In this document: positions 32,307 to 41,280 of the stretch, piece by piece
Position numbering within the stretch: the first letter of the stretch is position 1
How the letters are laid out: each line of letters starts with the position of its first letter
From: Sphingosinicella sp.
Lineage (GTDB): Bacteria; Pseudomonadota; Alphaproteobacteria; Sphingomonadales; Sphingomonadaceae
Assembly (NCBI RefSeq): GCF_013911755.1
Contig: NZ_JACESP010000008.1
Span: 62,001-126,000, forward strand
Length of the DNA: 64,000 nt
Direction: 5' to 3'
Translations under genes and position numbers: made by a program
Notes under the pieces: model-generated
Told to the model about the DNA's origin: nothing
Seen by the model: the letters and a program-made list of their open reading frames with translations, nothing else
Database searches by the model: none

Positions 32307-34351
32307 TCCCTCATCTCTCAGAAAGCGCACTCGTCCTGGCGCCTCATGGCCGCGATGCAGGGATCGCAGCCGCCGTGCTCACCGAAGCGGAAGTGCGTAC
32401 CGTCGTTTGCGATTCACTCGCGGAGCTTCAGCGGAGGCTCCAACGTGGAGCCGGCTTTGCGCTCCTGACCGAGGAAAGCCTCCGCGGAGCCGACCTACGT
32501 GCACTTTCGGGATGGATTCGGTCACAGGCTGAATGGTCCGATTTTCCGTTCGTTCTCGTGACGCACAGGGGTGGTGGGCTTGAGCGCAATCCCTCCGCCA
32601 AGCGCTTTCTTGAGCTGCTCGGGAACGTCACGTTTCTCGAGCGGCCATTTCACCCGACGACGCTCGTCAGTCTCGCCCAATCGGCTCTGCGAGGTCGCCG
32701 GCGTCAGTACGAAGCTCGTGCCCGACTGGAGGCGCTTCACCGCGGCGCGGAAAAGTATCGCTCGTTGTTCGAATCGATCGACGCGGGTTTTTGCATCATC
32801 CAGATGATATACGACGACGCCGGCAGGCCGATCGACTATGTATTTCTCGAAACCAACCCTGCCTTCGAGAAGCAGTCGGGTCTCGTGGACGCCGTGGGAC
32901 GCTCGATGCGCGCGCTCGTCCCCGCTCACGAGCGAAAATGGTTCGACATATATGGCGAGGTCGCGGCGACCGGAAACAAGGTGCGCTTCGAGGAGCATGC
33001 CGAGGCGCTCGGCAATATTTGGTATGATGTCTACGCATTCCGTGTGGGCGATCCGTCTGCACAGCAGGTCGCCGTTCTTTTCAACAATATTTCCGCTCGC
33101 CGCGAAATGGAACAGGCACTACGCGAGAATGAAGACAGACTGCGCCGTTTGAACGAGACGCTCGAGGCGCGCGTTACCGAGCGCACTGCCGAACTCGCCA
33201 CAACCGAAAACGCGCTGCGGCAATCGCAGAAGCTTGAAGCCATCGGACAACTTACCGGCGGCGTCGCTCACGACTTCAACAATCTCCTCATGGCGATTAT
33301 GAGCAGCCTGGCACTGCTGCGAAGGCGCGTGCCCGATCATCCGACGGTCCATCGCCTGATCGACAATGCCTTGCAGGGCGCCGAGCGGGGCGCCGCGTTG
33401 ACCCAGCGCATGCTGGCCTTCGCAAGGCGGCAAGATCTCGCGGCAGAACGCCTTGATGTGCCAGAACTCGTCAACGATCTCGCCGAACTCGTCGGGCGCA
33501 CGCTTGGACCTGCATGGCCTCTGGAACTGCACTTCACGGCCGATCTGCCTGCGGTGTTCGCTGATACCAACCAGCTGGAGATGGCGCTCCTCAACCTCGC
33601 GGTCAATGCCCGTGACGCGATGCCGGGCGGTGGTACCATCCGTATAACGGCCGAAAAGCGCGAATTGCCCGATGCAGACATCGCCGGCGTTCATTCCGGC
33701 ACGTATATCGGGCTTTCAGTGATCGACACCGGGCACGGAATGGATTCAACAACGCTGGAACGCGCAACCGAACCGTTCTTCACGACCAAGGGAGTCGGCA
33801 AGGGCACAGGGCTCGGGCTTTCCATGATCCACGGCCTTGCGAGACAGCTGGGCGGCACGTTTACGCTGAAGAGTGCTCCGGGCGAAGGCACGACTGCGAC
33901 GCTCTGGCTCCCCGTCGCGGCTGGCGTCGCTGGCGAACAGAGGCCAGTCTCACCGCCCCCTGCGGACGCGGAGCCTGCCGTTGGCCGTCTCAAGGTGCTT
34001 GCAGTGGATGACGACAGCCTGGTTCTTCTCAACACGTCCGCGCTTCTTGACGATCTCGGGCACCATGTTCTCGAAGCATCCTCCGGAGGCGAAGCACTGA
34101 AGCTTATTCAGCGCCATCCCGACATCGACCTTCTCATTACAGACCAGGCGATGCCCAACATGACCGGTACTCAGCTCGTCGAACACGTCGCGGATCTTCG
34201 GCCCGCATTGCCCGTCATTCTCGCGACTGGATACGGCGAAGTGCCGCCGGGGTTTGAAGACAGGATCATCAAGCTCGGCAAGCCTTTCAGCCAGAAACTG
34301 CTCAAGCAGGCTGTCGCCAAGGCCATAGGGCGCACTCATGCTGAGACCTAG
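32303..34351 (+). CDS. Hybrid histidine kinase (REC-like, PAS, HisKA, HATPase, REC)
   Basis: A 682-residue cytosolic kinase starting at GTG 32303. An N-terminal receiver-like domain without an obvious phospho-Asp (about 1-130) is followed by a PAS domain (YRSLFESIDAGFCIIQMIYDD, about 150-280) and a coiled coil. The HisKA H-box GVAHDFNNLL has His323. The ATPase has NLAVNARDAMPGGG, DTGHGM, and GKGTGLGLSMIHGL. A C-terminal receiver has D614 in LLITDQAMPNMTG and a Lys in IKLGKPF. No transmembrane segment is present, so the signal is internal, possibly the KaiC partner's nucleotide state. The output regulator is not adjacent. Confidence 0.88.
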   Translation: MIPHLSESALVLAPHGRDAGIAAAVLTEAEVRTVVCDSLAELQRRLQRGAGFALLTEESLRGADLRALSGWIRSQAEWSDFPFVLVTHRGGGLERNPSAKRFLELLGNVTFLERPFHPTTLVSLAQSALRGRRRQYEARARLEALHRGAEKYRSLFESIDAGFCIIQMIYDDAGRPIDYVFLETNPAFEKQSGLVDAVGRSMRALVPAHERKWFDIYGEVAATGNKVRFEEHAEALGNIWYDVYAFRVGDPSAQQVAVLFNNISARREMEQALRENEDRLRRLNETLEARVTERTAELATTENALRQSQKLEAIGQLTGGVAHDFNNLLMAIMSSLALLRRRVPDHPTVHRLIDNALQGAERGAALTQRMLAFARRQDLAAERLDVPELVNDLAELVGRTLGPAWPLELHFTADLPAVFADTNQLEMALLNLAVNARDAMPGGGTIRITAEKRELPDADIAGVHSGTYIGLSVIDTGHGMDSTTLERATEPFFTTKGVGKGTGLGLSMIHGLARQLGGTFTLKSAPGEGTTATLWLPVAAGVAGEQRPVSPPPADAEPAVGRLKVLAVDDDSLVLLNTSALLDDLGHHVLEASSGGEALKLIQRHPDIDLLITDQAMPNMTGTQLVEHVADLRPALPVILATGYGEVPPGFEDRIIKLGKPFSQKLLKQAVAKAIGRTHAET

Positions 34352-34559
34352 CGAGGTCGCGGCTCATCATGGCAGGAAGGGCGCCCGATCAACCATCGCA
34401 ATTTTCGTGAAACGGCAGTGCCGCAGCGTGCGCTTATCAGCGCGAAGTTTGGTCGCGTATCCGCCGCTACCCCCCGGGCTTTCGGCTTATTGAACAATAG
34501 CACCGCCCGGCCGCAGACGAACGCCCGCTGGTGATGCCGGCTTTTTATTTCGTAGGCGC

Positions 34560-34584
34560 GGAACGCTTCGACGTTCGACACATT
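34560..34584 (+). promoter_or_regulatory. Possible EcfG-type promoter, GGAAC-N16-CATT, for DUF1328
   Basis: The -35 is perfect and the spacer is 16; the -10 is CATT rather than CGTT. It ends 36 bases before the DUF1328 start. Weak evidence on its own. Confidence 0.3.
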
Positions 34585-34620
34585 GTTTCGTGAGGAGCCA
34601 TTCAATAAAAGGAGCGCGCG

Positions 34621-34794
34621 TTGATTAAGTGGGCCATCATTTTCGCCATCGCCGCATTAGTGCTCGGTGTTCTGGGCTTCGGCGGGCTCGCCGGCGCCTC
34701 GATGGGTATTGCCAAATTCTTATTCGTCGCAGCCCTGATTGTGGCCGTTATCTTCCTCGTGCTGGGTGTTACCGCTGCGAAAAAGATCACGTGA
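34621..34794 (+). CDS. DUF1328 (YtjA) small membrane protein
   Basis: A 57-residue protein starting at TTG 34621 with AAGGAG six bases upstream. The sequence MIKWAIIFAIAALVLGVLGF, followed by a GLAGASMGIAKFLF stretch and VIFLVLGV, is the full DUF1328 pattern: two membrane helices with a small Gly/Ala turn. Function is unknown; members are widespread and often stress-linked. A clean intrinsic terminator follows 30 bases after the stop, so it is probably monocistronic. Confidence 0.85.
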   Translation: MIKWAIIFAIAALVLGVLGFGGLAGASMGIAKFLFVAALIVAVIFLVLGVTAAKKIT

Positions 34795-34824
34795 AGATCC
34801 AGTCGATCGACCATTTGATAAGAG

Positions 34825-34856
34825 CGCCCGGCCCATTGTGCCGGGCGTTCTTTATT
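34825..34856 (+). terminator. Rho-independent terminator after DUF1328
   Basis: Stem CGCCCGGC (34825-34832) pairs with GCCGGGCG (34840-34847) around a seven-base loop, followed by TTCTTTATT. Confidence 0.85.
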
Positions 34857-34892
34857 CGCGACCGGCCATGGGGCTTTCCGGCGCCTGCAGCG

Positions 34893-35105
34893 TTAGGGTA
34901 GTCGTGCGTTGAGTTCCCTTCGCGCGGCCGTGTCCCCGGCCCGGCGTTCTGCGTTGGGTTCGGCGGCGCGTGCGCTGGCTTCGGTCGCCTGCCGACCATA
35001 CCGTTCGGCCAACTCCAGATGGATGCGTCGGGCTTGGGGATCATTGCTGGCTTCGGCCATCATACGGCAATGCGATGCGCGCATCCGGAGATAATCAGAT
35101 GACAT
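34893..35105 (-). CDS. Small helical protein of unknown function
   Basis: A 70-residue soluble protein, MSSDYLRMRASHCRMMAEAS followed by DPQARRIHLELAERYGRQATE. This resembles a common group of short alphaproteobacterial proteins with a YRxRAxECRxxAE-x-DP-x-R-x-LxxLAExYE pattern, all uncharacterised. It forms one or two amphipathic helices and an Ala/Arg-rich tail. ATG 35105 has a purine-rich leader (AGGAGAAGCGACG). It is convergent with the DUF1328 terminator. Confidence 0.6.
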   Translation of the reverse strand: MSSDYLRMRASHCRMMAEASNDPQARRIHLELAERYGRQATEASARAAEPNAERRAGDTAARRELNARLP

Positions 35106-35437
35106 CGTCGCTTCTCCTGCTGGAATTCAAGGGCAGCTTCTCCCGAGGTCAGTCGAGACCGGCTCAATAGGTTCAAGGAATCGACTCGGCCTCCTTAACA
35201 CACGGCGGGCGCTGTCCCGAATCAGGACAGGCTGATTTGCGATGAACCGTTCATCGCGTTCGTCCTCGTCCCCTTTTCCTTGTCATAACGCCCCCATGCC
35301 GCGCTCGATGACCAGCTTGCGCCGCCGCAGCAAAGGGCGCCGCCGCGTCGGGCGGGCTGCTCTAACCCGACCTTCGCGCGCGCCCAGAGCGAACTGAACC
35401 AAAGCCCGCCTGATCCGTTGAACGGCCGGAGGCCGCA
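35106..35437. other. 330-bp gap between divergent genes
   Basis: No gene recognised. The right end (35395-35419) carries TGAAC-N16-CGTT, one mismatch from an EcfG-type promoter, 19 bases before the DUF305 ATG. Short frames here are Arg/Ser-rich and lack ribosome-binding sites. Confidence 0.4.
35395..35419 (+). promoter_or_regulatory. Possible EcfG-type promoter, TGAAC-N16-CGTT, for DUF305
   Basis: One mismatch in the -35 box, a 16-base spacer and a perfect CGTT. It lies 19 bases upstream of the DUF305 start codon. Confidence 0.4.
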
Positions 35438-36019
35438 ATGGATCACGATCCGAAGATGGGCATGGGATGGGGACGCTTCGCGGCGATGATCGCGACGTCG
35501 ACCGTCGTTATGTTCCTCCTGATGTACCAGCTCGTGTATGGCTGGGACCATGCGCTGTTCAGCCTGACACGGTTTATCGCTTCTCTTGTAATGGGCTGTG
35601 TCATGACAGCGGTGATGCTTGCTTTCATGTGGCGCATGTACCGGCCCGAGAAAGCAAAAATTGCAGTGCTTGCCACGGCTGTTATCGCGGGCGTGACGCT
35701 GCTTGCCGTGAACCGTAGCCAGGCCCTTATCGGCGACACGAGCTTCATGAAGGCGATGATCCCGCATCATTCGATAGCCATCAACAATGCACGAAAAGCT
35801 GATCTTCGTGACCCGCGCGTGCGCTACCTCGCAGATCGCATCACGCGCGATCAGGTGAAGGAAATTGCTGAAATGAAGATGCTGGTTCGCGACATCGAAA
35901 AAAATGGTAGGCGTGCAAACGCACCGCTGGCGGCCGGCCCTGCGACGTTGACAGCCGATGGCGCAAAAGAGGCTCAGGATTTGGTGAGCGGCAGGTTGCT
36001 TATAGACGAACCTTTATAG
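35438..36019 (+). CDS. DUF305 domain protein with N-terminal membrane helices
   Basis: A 193-residue protein. Three membrane segments (about 13-32, 45-65, 73-91) precede a ferritin-like DUF305 stretch: SFMKAMIPHHSIAINNARKADLRDPRVRYLADRITRDQVKEIAEMKMLVRDIE. The MIPHHSxAI motif is diagnostic. DUF305 proteins are often metal-linked (copper, silver) and periplasmic, but the role is not settled. ATG 35438 follows GGCCGGAGG. It appears to be monocistronic. Confidence 0.85.
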   Translation: MDHDPKMGMGWGRFAAMIATSTVVMFLLMYQLVYGWDHALFSLTRFIASLVMGCVMTAVMLAFMWRMYRPEKAKIAVLATAVIAGVTLLAVNRSQALIGDTSFMKAMIPHHSIAINNARKADLRDPRVRYLADRITRDQVKEIAEMKMLVRDIEKNGRRANAPLAAGPATLTADGAKEAQDLVSGRLLIDEPL

Positions 36020-36202
36020 CAACGGCGGCGGGATTGCCTCGCCATGCCATCGCATTCCTGCATGACTATCTTAAGCCTGTCGGCCCCTGCCCCCTTGCCA
36101 TGCCGGCTGTACCGCTATCGACATGGCACCGCCTATGCCGCCGCGCCACGCTTGTTTACGTGAAATACGGTTTGCGAAATTTTCCAGCGCAGCGCAGGGC
36201 TC

Positions 36203-38275
36203 CTATTTGGGCGCGCCGCTATACCCCGCCGCCTCTCGCAACTCTGCGGCATCCATCACATAACCATCGCTGACCACGGTCGTGACGCGTCGGAGCGCAC
36301 CGAACTCGGTCGAGACGTCGCCGTCCACCAGGACCATGTCGGCCTCCTTCCCCACCGCGATCGAGCCGGTGCGCGTGTCTGCGCCGACGACGCGCGCCGG
36401 GACGATGGTCGCGCTCTGTAGCGCTTCGGCGGGGGTGAACCCGGCCTGCTTATAGATTTCGAGCTCGCGGACGAGCTCGATCCCCCAGCCGTCCGTGCCG
36501 GCGACGATCGGTACGCCGGCCTTGTGGAGCCGACCGACGAGCTCCACCATCTTCGCATAGCTGCGGCGATAATCGTCTCGCGTCAGTCCCTCGACCAGCG
36601 GATAGCCGCCGGCGGTGAACTGCGAGCGTTCGAGCACGGGGGAGACGATGCCCATGTAGGGCGCGTAAGCCGGATGGGGCTTTCCGCCATCGTGCGTGAG
36701 CATCCCTTCGAAGATGACGATGGTGGGGTCCACCTGTGTCTTGCGGCGGGCGAGATCGGCGATGAAGCCCGACATCAGCGGGCCATCGAGATCGACATCC
36801 TTGAAGTAGCGCGCCGGCCCCTCCATGCGCTGGCGGGTGTTCGCCTTGTCGATCACCGCGCGCGGCATCGCCTCCATCACCACGAAATTGAGGTGAGTGA
36901 GCTCGTCGTAGCCGGCGGCGACGGCCTCGCTCGGCTTCATCGTGGCGGGCACATGGCCGTGCACGTGGAGGCCGAGGCGGTGCGCCTCCGCTGCCGCAGG
37001 CGCGATCCACGCGGGGTTCATCGATGTGTAGAACTTCACGCCCCAGAGGCCCGCATCCTTGATGCGGCGCACGGCGGCGACAGTTTCCTCCGCGCTACTC
37101 ACCACCTCGGCCCCCTGCGCGGCGAGCGGATCCTTCTTGTCCACGATGGCGGAGATGAAGGGCTCTCCCATCAGGAGTTTGCCCGCGGCGCGGCGCTTCA
37201 CCACGTCCACCGCGCGGTCGAAGGTGGTGCCGGGGCTGCGGAAGCTGGTGATTCCATTCGCGATGTTGCTGAGCACGCTCCAGTCGTCGCCGATGTGGAG
37301 GTGGCTATCCCATATGCCGGGCACCAGCGTCTTGCCGCGACCATCGATGATGCGCGCGCCGGCGGGGGCTTTCAGCGATCCCGCCGCGCCGATGGCCGCG
37401 ATCTTGCCGTCCCTCGCCAGAACCGCGCGGTTTGCAAGGAACGCGCCCTTGTCTGCATCGAAGAGCTGGACGTTATCGAAGAGGACCGGGGCTTTCGCGG
37501 CGGGATCAAGGAAGCGCCTGGCGATGCCCGCGACAGCCTCTGCCGTGGCAGCGTCCTGCGCGTCGCGAAGCTGGCGCAGCGCACCCTCGTAGCCCGCCGG
37601 GAGCAGCGAGATGTAGCTGACCTCGCCAAAATAGCGCTTGTTTTCGTCAAGCCACACGGGAACCGGCGAGGGCATGACGCCGCTGATAAAGGCGAGCTGG
37701 ACTGTCTTGGGGCCGGAGGGGCCCTCGATCGTCTCCGTGCCGCCGAAGGTCATGCGGCCCTTGCCGCTCGGCAGGAAATCAAGGCCCTTGTCGCCCGCCG
37801 CCGCGAGCGCCTCGATGAGCGGAGCGCCCGCGATGCCGACGCCGCCCGCGGGGATGTACCAGCCTCCGGCCGGGGCCTCGCCTGCGTCGTTCGCGGTCTT
37901 CCAGGTCGCGCGGCCGTTTTCGACGCGGTACGCCTCGGCCGCGTCTCCCGACATGGTGACGCCGCGCACAGTCAGCGCCTCGATCGTGCCGCCGGGGCCG
38001 AACGTCGTCACCTGATCCATCTCGGTGATCCAGCCGCGCAGCTCCTGCGACCAGCGATAGGCCGTGCGGCCACCCTCAAGCTGCCAGCGCCACTGGCTGC
38101 CGTGCTGGCCCGCCTCGGACACGACGACATAGTGCGCCGCGTCCGCGGGCGGCTTCAGCAGCTGATCCTTCGGGACGGGCTTCGACTGCGGGGCTGGCGC
38201 GGGCGCGTCATGCGCACGTGCGGAGGCAAGAGCGGCAGACGCCAGCAGCGCCGCAATCAGAACCAAGCGCATCAT
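36203..38275 (-). CDS. Secreted amidohydrolase-family protein
   Basis: A 690-residue protein from ATG 38275, chosen for GGGGAGACCG just upstream and for the signal peptide MMRLVLIAALLASAALASARA; the frame runs 225 bases further upstream without support. The N-terminal about 300 residues are an extra beta-rich domain. The amidohydrolase barrel follows: HLHIGDD (metal His-x-His, about residue 320), GLHVHGHVPA and LTHLNFVVME in mid-barrel, and GTDGWG (metal Asp) near 595. It is probably periplasmic; substrate is unknown (peptide-like or cyclic amide). Its GC-rich codon use differs slightly from the next cluster. Confidence 0.85.
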   Translation of the reverse strand: MMRLVLIAALLASAALASARAHDAPAPAPQSKPVPKDQLLKPPADAAHYVVVSEAGQHGSQWRWQLEGGRTAYRWSQELRGWITEMDQVTTFGPGGTIEALTVRGVTMSGDAAEAYRVENGRATWKTANDAGEAPAGGWYIPAGGVGIAGAPLIEALAAAGDKGLDFLPSGKGRMTFGGTETIEGPSGPKTVQLAFISGVMPSPVPVWLDENKRYFGEVSYISLLPAGYEGALRQLRDAQDAATAEAVAGIARRFLDPAAKAPVLFDNVQLFDADKGAFLANRAVLARDGKIAAIGAAGSLKAPAGARIIDGRGKTLVPGIWDSHLHIGDDWSVLSNIANGITSFRSPGTTFDRAVDVVKRRAAGKLLMGEPFISAIVDKKDPLAAQGAEVVSSAEETVAAVRRIKDAGLWGVKFYTSMNPAWIAPAAAEAHRLGLHVHGHVPATMKPSEAVAAGYDELTHLNFVVMEAMPRAVIDKANTRQRMEGPARYFKDVDLDGPLMSGFIADLARRKTQVDPTIVIFEGMLTHDGGKPHPAYAPYMGIVSPVLERSQFTAGGYPLVEGLTRDDYRRSYAKMVELVGRLHKAGVPIVAGTDGWGIELVRELEIYKQAGFTPAEALQSATIVPARVVGADTRTGSIAVGKEADMVLVDGDVSTEFGALRRVTTVVSDGYVMDAAELREAAGYSGAPK

Positions 38276-38375
38276 CGGTCTCCCCATGTGCCAAGCACGG
38301 CAATATGTGGGAGCTAAGGGCAACATGCGCCGCAAAGCAAGCGTCGACCGTAAGGCCAGCCACCCTCGCTCACGT

Positions 38376-38398
38376 TTTTGATCCGATGGCTCGAGTCC
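38376..38398 (+). repeat. Left copy of an imperfect 23-bp direct repeat flanking the catabolic cluster
   Basis: It begins TTTTGATCCGATGG and ends CTCGAGTCC. It matches 51472-51494 at 19 of 23 positions, and all four differences are transitions. It lies between the amidohydrolase and the LLM monooxygenase stop. The ending resembles a tRNA T-arm (TTCGAGTCC), as in many integrase attachment sites. Confidence 0.5.
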
Positions 38399-38420
38399 GG
38401 AAGTGACCCCCAAGCGTGCC

Positions 38421-39566
38421 TCAAAGTCCTGTTTCGTAAAGAGAGGAAGTGCCTCCCCTTTGCCGAACATCATTCTCGACAAGACTTGGCAACACATCAT
38501 GTGCCAGTCGCTGCAAGACGTCGATATAGTCGATCGCGCTGAAGATCACGCCATCGATGCCGGCATTGGCCATGCTTATGAGCTTCGCCGCCGCAGTCTG
38601 CGCATCACCGACAATTGGCGTTCCGGAACCGAGCGCCACCGTGCGCCGCATGAAGCGCATATGTTCCGAATCCTCGGCGACGCCGTTTTCGCGTGCCAGC
38701 GTTGAAATGAAGCCGTCGATGGCGGCGTGGTCCGCCCGGTCTTCGGAATAGTAGCGCAGATAGTCGGCCGCCTCGGCATCCGTGTCCTTCAGCACGAGCT
38801 GAGCATTGGTCCAGACCTGAACATCCCGACCATATTCGTCTCGCGCCAGCGCTTTGTATTTATTGACCTGAACCCGCCACTGATCGGGGTTCTCGCCGAA
38901 GAGACCTATAAGGCCTATGTTCGAATGGCGCGCCGCGAAGCGCATGCCGGTCTCAGAGAAGCCGGCATTCATGATCGGTACCGCACTGCCCTGCAAGGGC
39001 TGTGGGCGAGAGAGCGCGCCCTTCATGCTGAACCAGCGGCTGTCGACATCGAACTCGTGCGTTTCCGACCACAGGCGGCGGATCAGTTCCAGCCATTCCG
39101 CGAGATACTGATAGCGCTCTTCATGATCGAGCATCTCGATGCCAAACATCTCGAACTCGCGGCGATTCCAGCCGCCAACGACGTTCATGCCGAAACGGCC
39201 ACCTGAAATCGCATCGATCGTCGCCGCCTGCTTCGCGACGATCAGCGGATGCACGGTTGGCGCATGCGTGGTCGCAAAAATCCCGATACGGCGCGTCGCC
39301 TGCGCGATCGCAGCGGCATAGGTGAAAGGCTCGATTACATCGTGCGAGGCGTGCCCAAAGTCTCCGTCCACATAGCCTTTCCAGCGCGCGATGGGTACGA
39401 TGGCTTCAAGTCCGGTCTCGTCAGCCAGCTGCGCAATACGCAGACACTCTGCCCAGTTCGGCTTGAACAGTTCCGGCACGGTCGTAAGGGCCGGCATGGT
39501 GTTGGCACAGAATACACCAAGTTTGAGCCTGTTGTCGGAGTAAACGGGATGGTGCGAAACCGTCAT
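38421..39566 (-). CDS. LLM-class flavin-dependent monooxygenase
   Basis: A 381-residue luciferase-like (LLM) barrel. It opens with RLKLGVFCANTMPALTTVPE and contains IAQLADETGLEAIVPIARWKGY, IGIFATTHAPTVHPLIVAKQAATIDAISGGRFGMNVVGGW (the family signature), GTPIVGDAQTAAAKLI and GIDGVIFSAIDYIDVLQRL. Members use FMNH2 from a separate reductase to attack C-S, C-N or amide bonds, or ketones; RutA/SsuD-like enzymes are nearest in feel. It is the last gene of the operon from 43115 and overlaps the acyl-CoA ligase stop by four bases. Confidence 0.85.
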   Translation of the reverse strand: MTVSHHPVYSDNRLKLGVFCANTMPALTTVPELFKPNWAECLRIAQLADETGLEAIVPIARWKGYVDGDFGHASHDVIEPFTYAAAIAQATRRIGIFATTHAPTVHPLIVAKQAATIDAISGGRFGMNVVGGWNRREFEMFGIEMLDHEERYQYLAEWLELIRRLWSETHEFDVDSRWFSMKGALSRPQPLQGSAVPIMNAGFSETGMRFAARHSNIGLIGLFGENPDQWRVQVNKYKALARDEYGRDVQVWTNAQLVLKDTDAEAADYLRYYSEDRADHAAIDGFISTLARENGVAEDSEHMRFMRRTVALGSGTPIVGDAQTAAAKLISMANAGIDGVIFSAIDYIDVLQRLAHDVLPSLVENDVRQRGGTSSLYETGL

Positions 39567-41200
39567 TGCGCCAGAGCCTCGCGGCGGACGCGTATCCCGG
39601 CTTTCTCACGGTCCCATGTGTCCGCAGTCAAACCCTCTTTTCGCAGATCACCCTTGAGCACTTTGGCTGACGGCGTCTTCGGCAAAGCACTCATCACGCG
39701 GATATAGCGCGGCACCATGAAATAGGGCATGCGCGCCACAAGGAACTCCGTCAGCTCCGTCATATCGATCGTGCTGCCAGGCACGGGCGCCACCACGACC
39801 ATCACCTCATCTTCCGAATACTCGCTGGGCACCCCGATCGCGGCGCACTCGCGCACGGAGGGGTGCGCGCAGACTTCCGCCTCCACTTCAAACGAAGAAA
39901 TGTTCTCGCCGCGGCGGCGGATCGCATCCTTCATGCGGTCGACGAAATAGAAATAGCCATCTTCGTCCATGCGAAACGCGTCGCCAGTGTGGAACCAACC
40001 GTTTCGCCACGCCTCCGCCGTCGCTACCGGATTTGCGTTGTAACCACTGTTCATGCCCCATGGACGGTCAGTGCGGACGAGCATCTCGCCGACTTCCCCC
40101 ACCGGAACCTCGCAGTCGTTCGCATCGACGAGTCGCACATCGACATCGGGGCGCGGACGCCCGCAGGTCCCCCGCTTTGTCGGATTTGCTTCTGACACGA
40201 TCGGAGAAGAAATCTCCGTCATATTGAAGATCGTGTAGATATCGATACCGAACCGCGCCTTGAACGTCGGCGCGTCATCGGTGAACGGCACCATGAACGC
40301 AAGCTTCACCTTGTGGTCCCGGTCCCGGTCCGAAGGCGGCTGCTTGATGAGGAACGTCGCCATCACGCCGAGCAGGAAGACGACCGTGGTTTCCGTTTTT
40401 CGCACCACATCCCAGAACGTATCCGTCGAGTAGCTGTTGACCACCGCAACGGATGCGCCGCGCGCGAGCATTACGAACGGCGGACCCATGCCGCCGATAT
40501 GGAAAATCGGAGCAACGGTCATGTAGCGGTCGTCTTCCGTCACCATCGGCCAGCTTTCGGGGCCGGCGTTGGAGAACATGTGAAGATACGACGACAGCAC
40601 ACCTTTCGAAGGGCCCGTTGTCCCCGATGTGTAGATGATCGACTGAATGTCCCATGGATTGATCGGCCGCTCGAGCGGCAGCAGGTCGGCTTCTGTACCG
40701 GAGAGATCGCCGAAGCGGCACGTTGGCAGGCCGAAATCCGTGGCCTCAAGATCGGTCGTCAACACGGCACGCTCAAGTCCGGCGATGTCAATCTCTGAAA
40801 GGCGCGGTGCGAGTTCCGGGTGGACGACGATCACCTTGGCGCCGGAATTCGCCACGACATGCGCCAGCAGCGCGCCGCGGTACGCCGTGTTGAACGGCAC
40901 GAATACCGCGCCGATGTAATTAATGGCATAGAACACGAGCAGCGCATCGGGTCCGTTTGGAAGCCAGACCGCGACGTGATCGCCCTGCCGGATTCCAAGC
41001 GCCTGCAGGCCCGCGGCTTTCTCGATCACGCGCCTGCGAAGGTCGCGAAAGCTCCACTCCTCGCCGTCTTCGAAGATGACATGGGTCTTGTCCGGGCGCT
41101 CCACCGCCCAGCGATCCACGAGATAGCGTAGAACACACTGGTTCCTGTTCGGAATGCGTGGATCGTGAAAATCACGCGCGGCATCCTTCGGGTCCGCCAT
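39563..41200 (-). CDS. AMP-dependent acyl-CoA ligase (fatty-acid/CaiC-like)
   Basis: A 545-residue ANL-superfamily enzyme. ATP-binding A3 motif IIYTSGTTGPSKGVLSS is near residue 194, followed by NMTEISSPI. The adenylate motif GWFHTGDAFRMDEDGYFYFVDRMKDAIRRRGENISSFEVE is near 395-434, and the C-terminal LPKTPSAKVLKGDLR carries the catalytic Lys. It forms an acyl-CoA from a carboxylic acid. In context it likely activates an intermediate released by the oxygenases. It lies 80 bases downstream of TetR, in the same direction. Confidence 0.9.
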   Translation of the reverse strand: MADPKDAARDFHDPRIPNRNQCVLRYLVDRWAVERPDKTHVIFEDGEEWSFRDLRRRVIEKAAGLQALGIRQGDHVAVWLPNGPDALLVFYAINYIGAVFVPFNTAYRGALLAHVVANSGAKVIVVHPELAPRLSEIDIAGLERAVLTTDLEATDFGLPTCRFGDLSGTEADLLPLERPINPWDIQSIIYTSGTTGPSKGVLSSYLHMFSNAGPESWPMVTEDDRYMTVAPIFHIGGMGPPFVMLARGASVAVVNSYSTDTFWDVVRKTETTVVFLLGVMATFLIKQPPSDRDRDHKVKLAFMVPFTDDAPTFKARFGIDIYTIFNMTEISSPIVSEANPTKRGTCGRPRPDVDVRLVDANDCEVPVGEVGEMLVRTDRPWGMNSGYNANPVATAEAWRNGWFHTGDAFRMDEDGYFYFVDRMKDAIRRRGENISSFEVEAEVCAHPSVRECAAIGVPSEYSEDEVMVVVAPVPGSTIDMTELTEFLVARMPYFMVPRYIRVMSALPKTPSAKVLKGDLRKEGLTADTWDREKAGIRVRREALAQ

Positions 41201-41280
41201 GGAAACTCCCCTCGTCCGTTTGTTCGTTGTTGCGGTTGGAAACGCTCCAACCGATGTGCACGCAGTCTTGCGCGCCAGCC

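Noticed and set aside
36524-38317. Plus-strand frame of 597 codons
   Set aside because: Antisense to the amidohydrolase; composition is Arg/His/Ala-rich without motifs.
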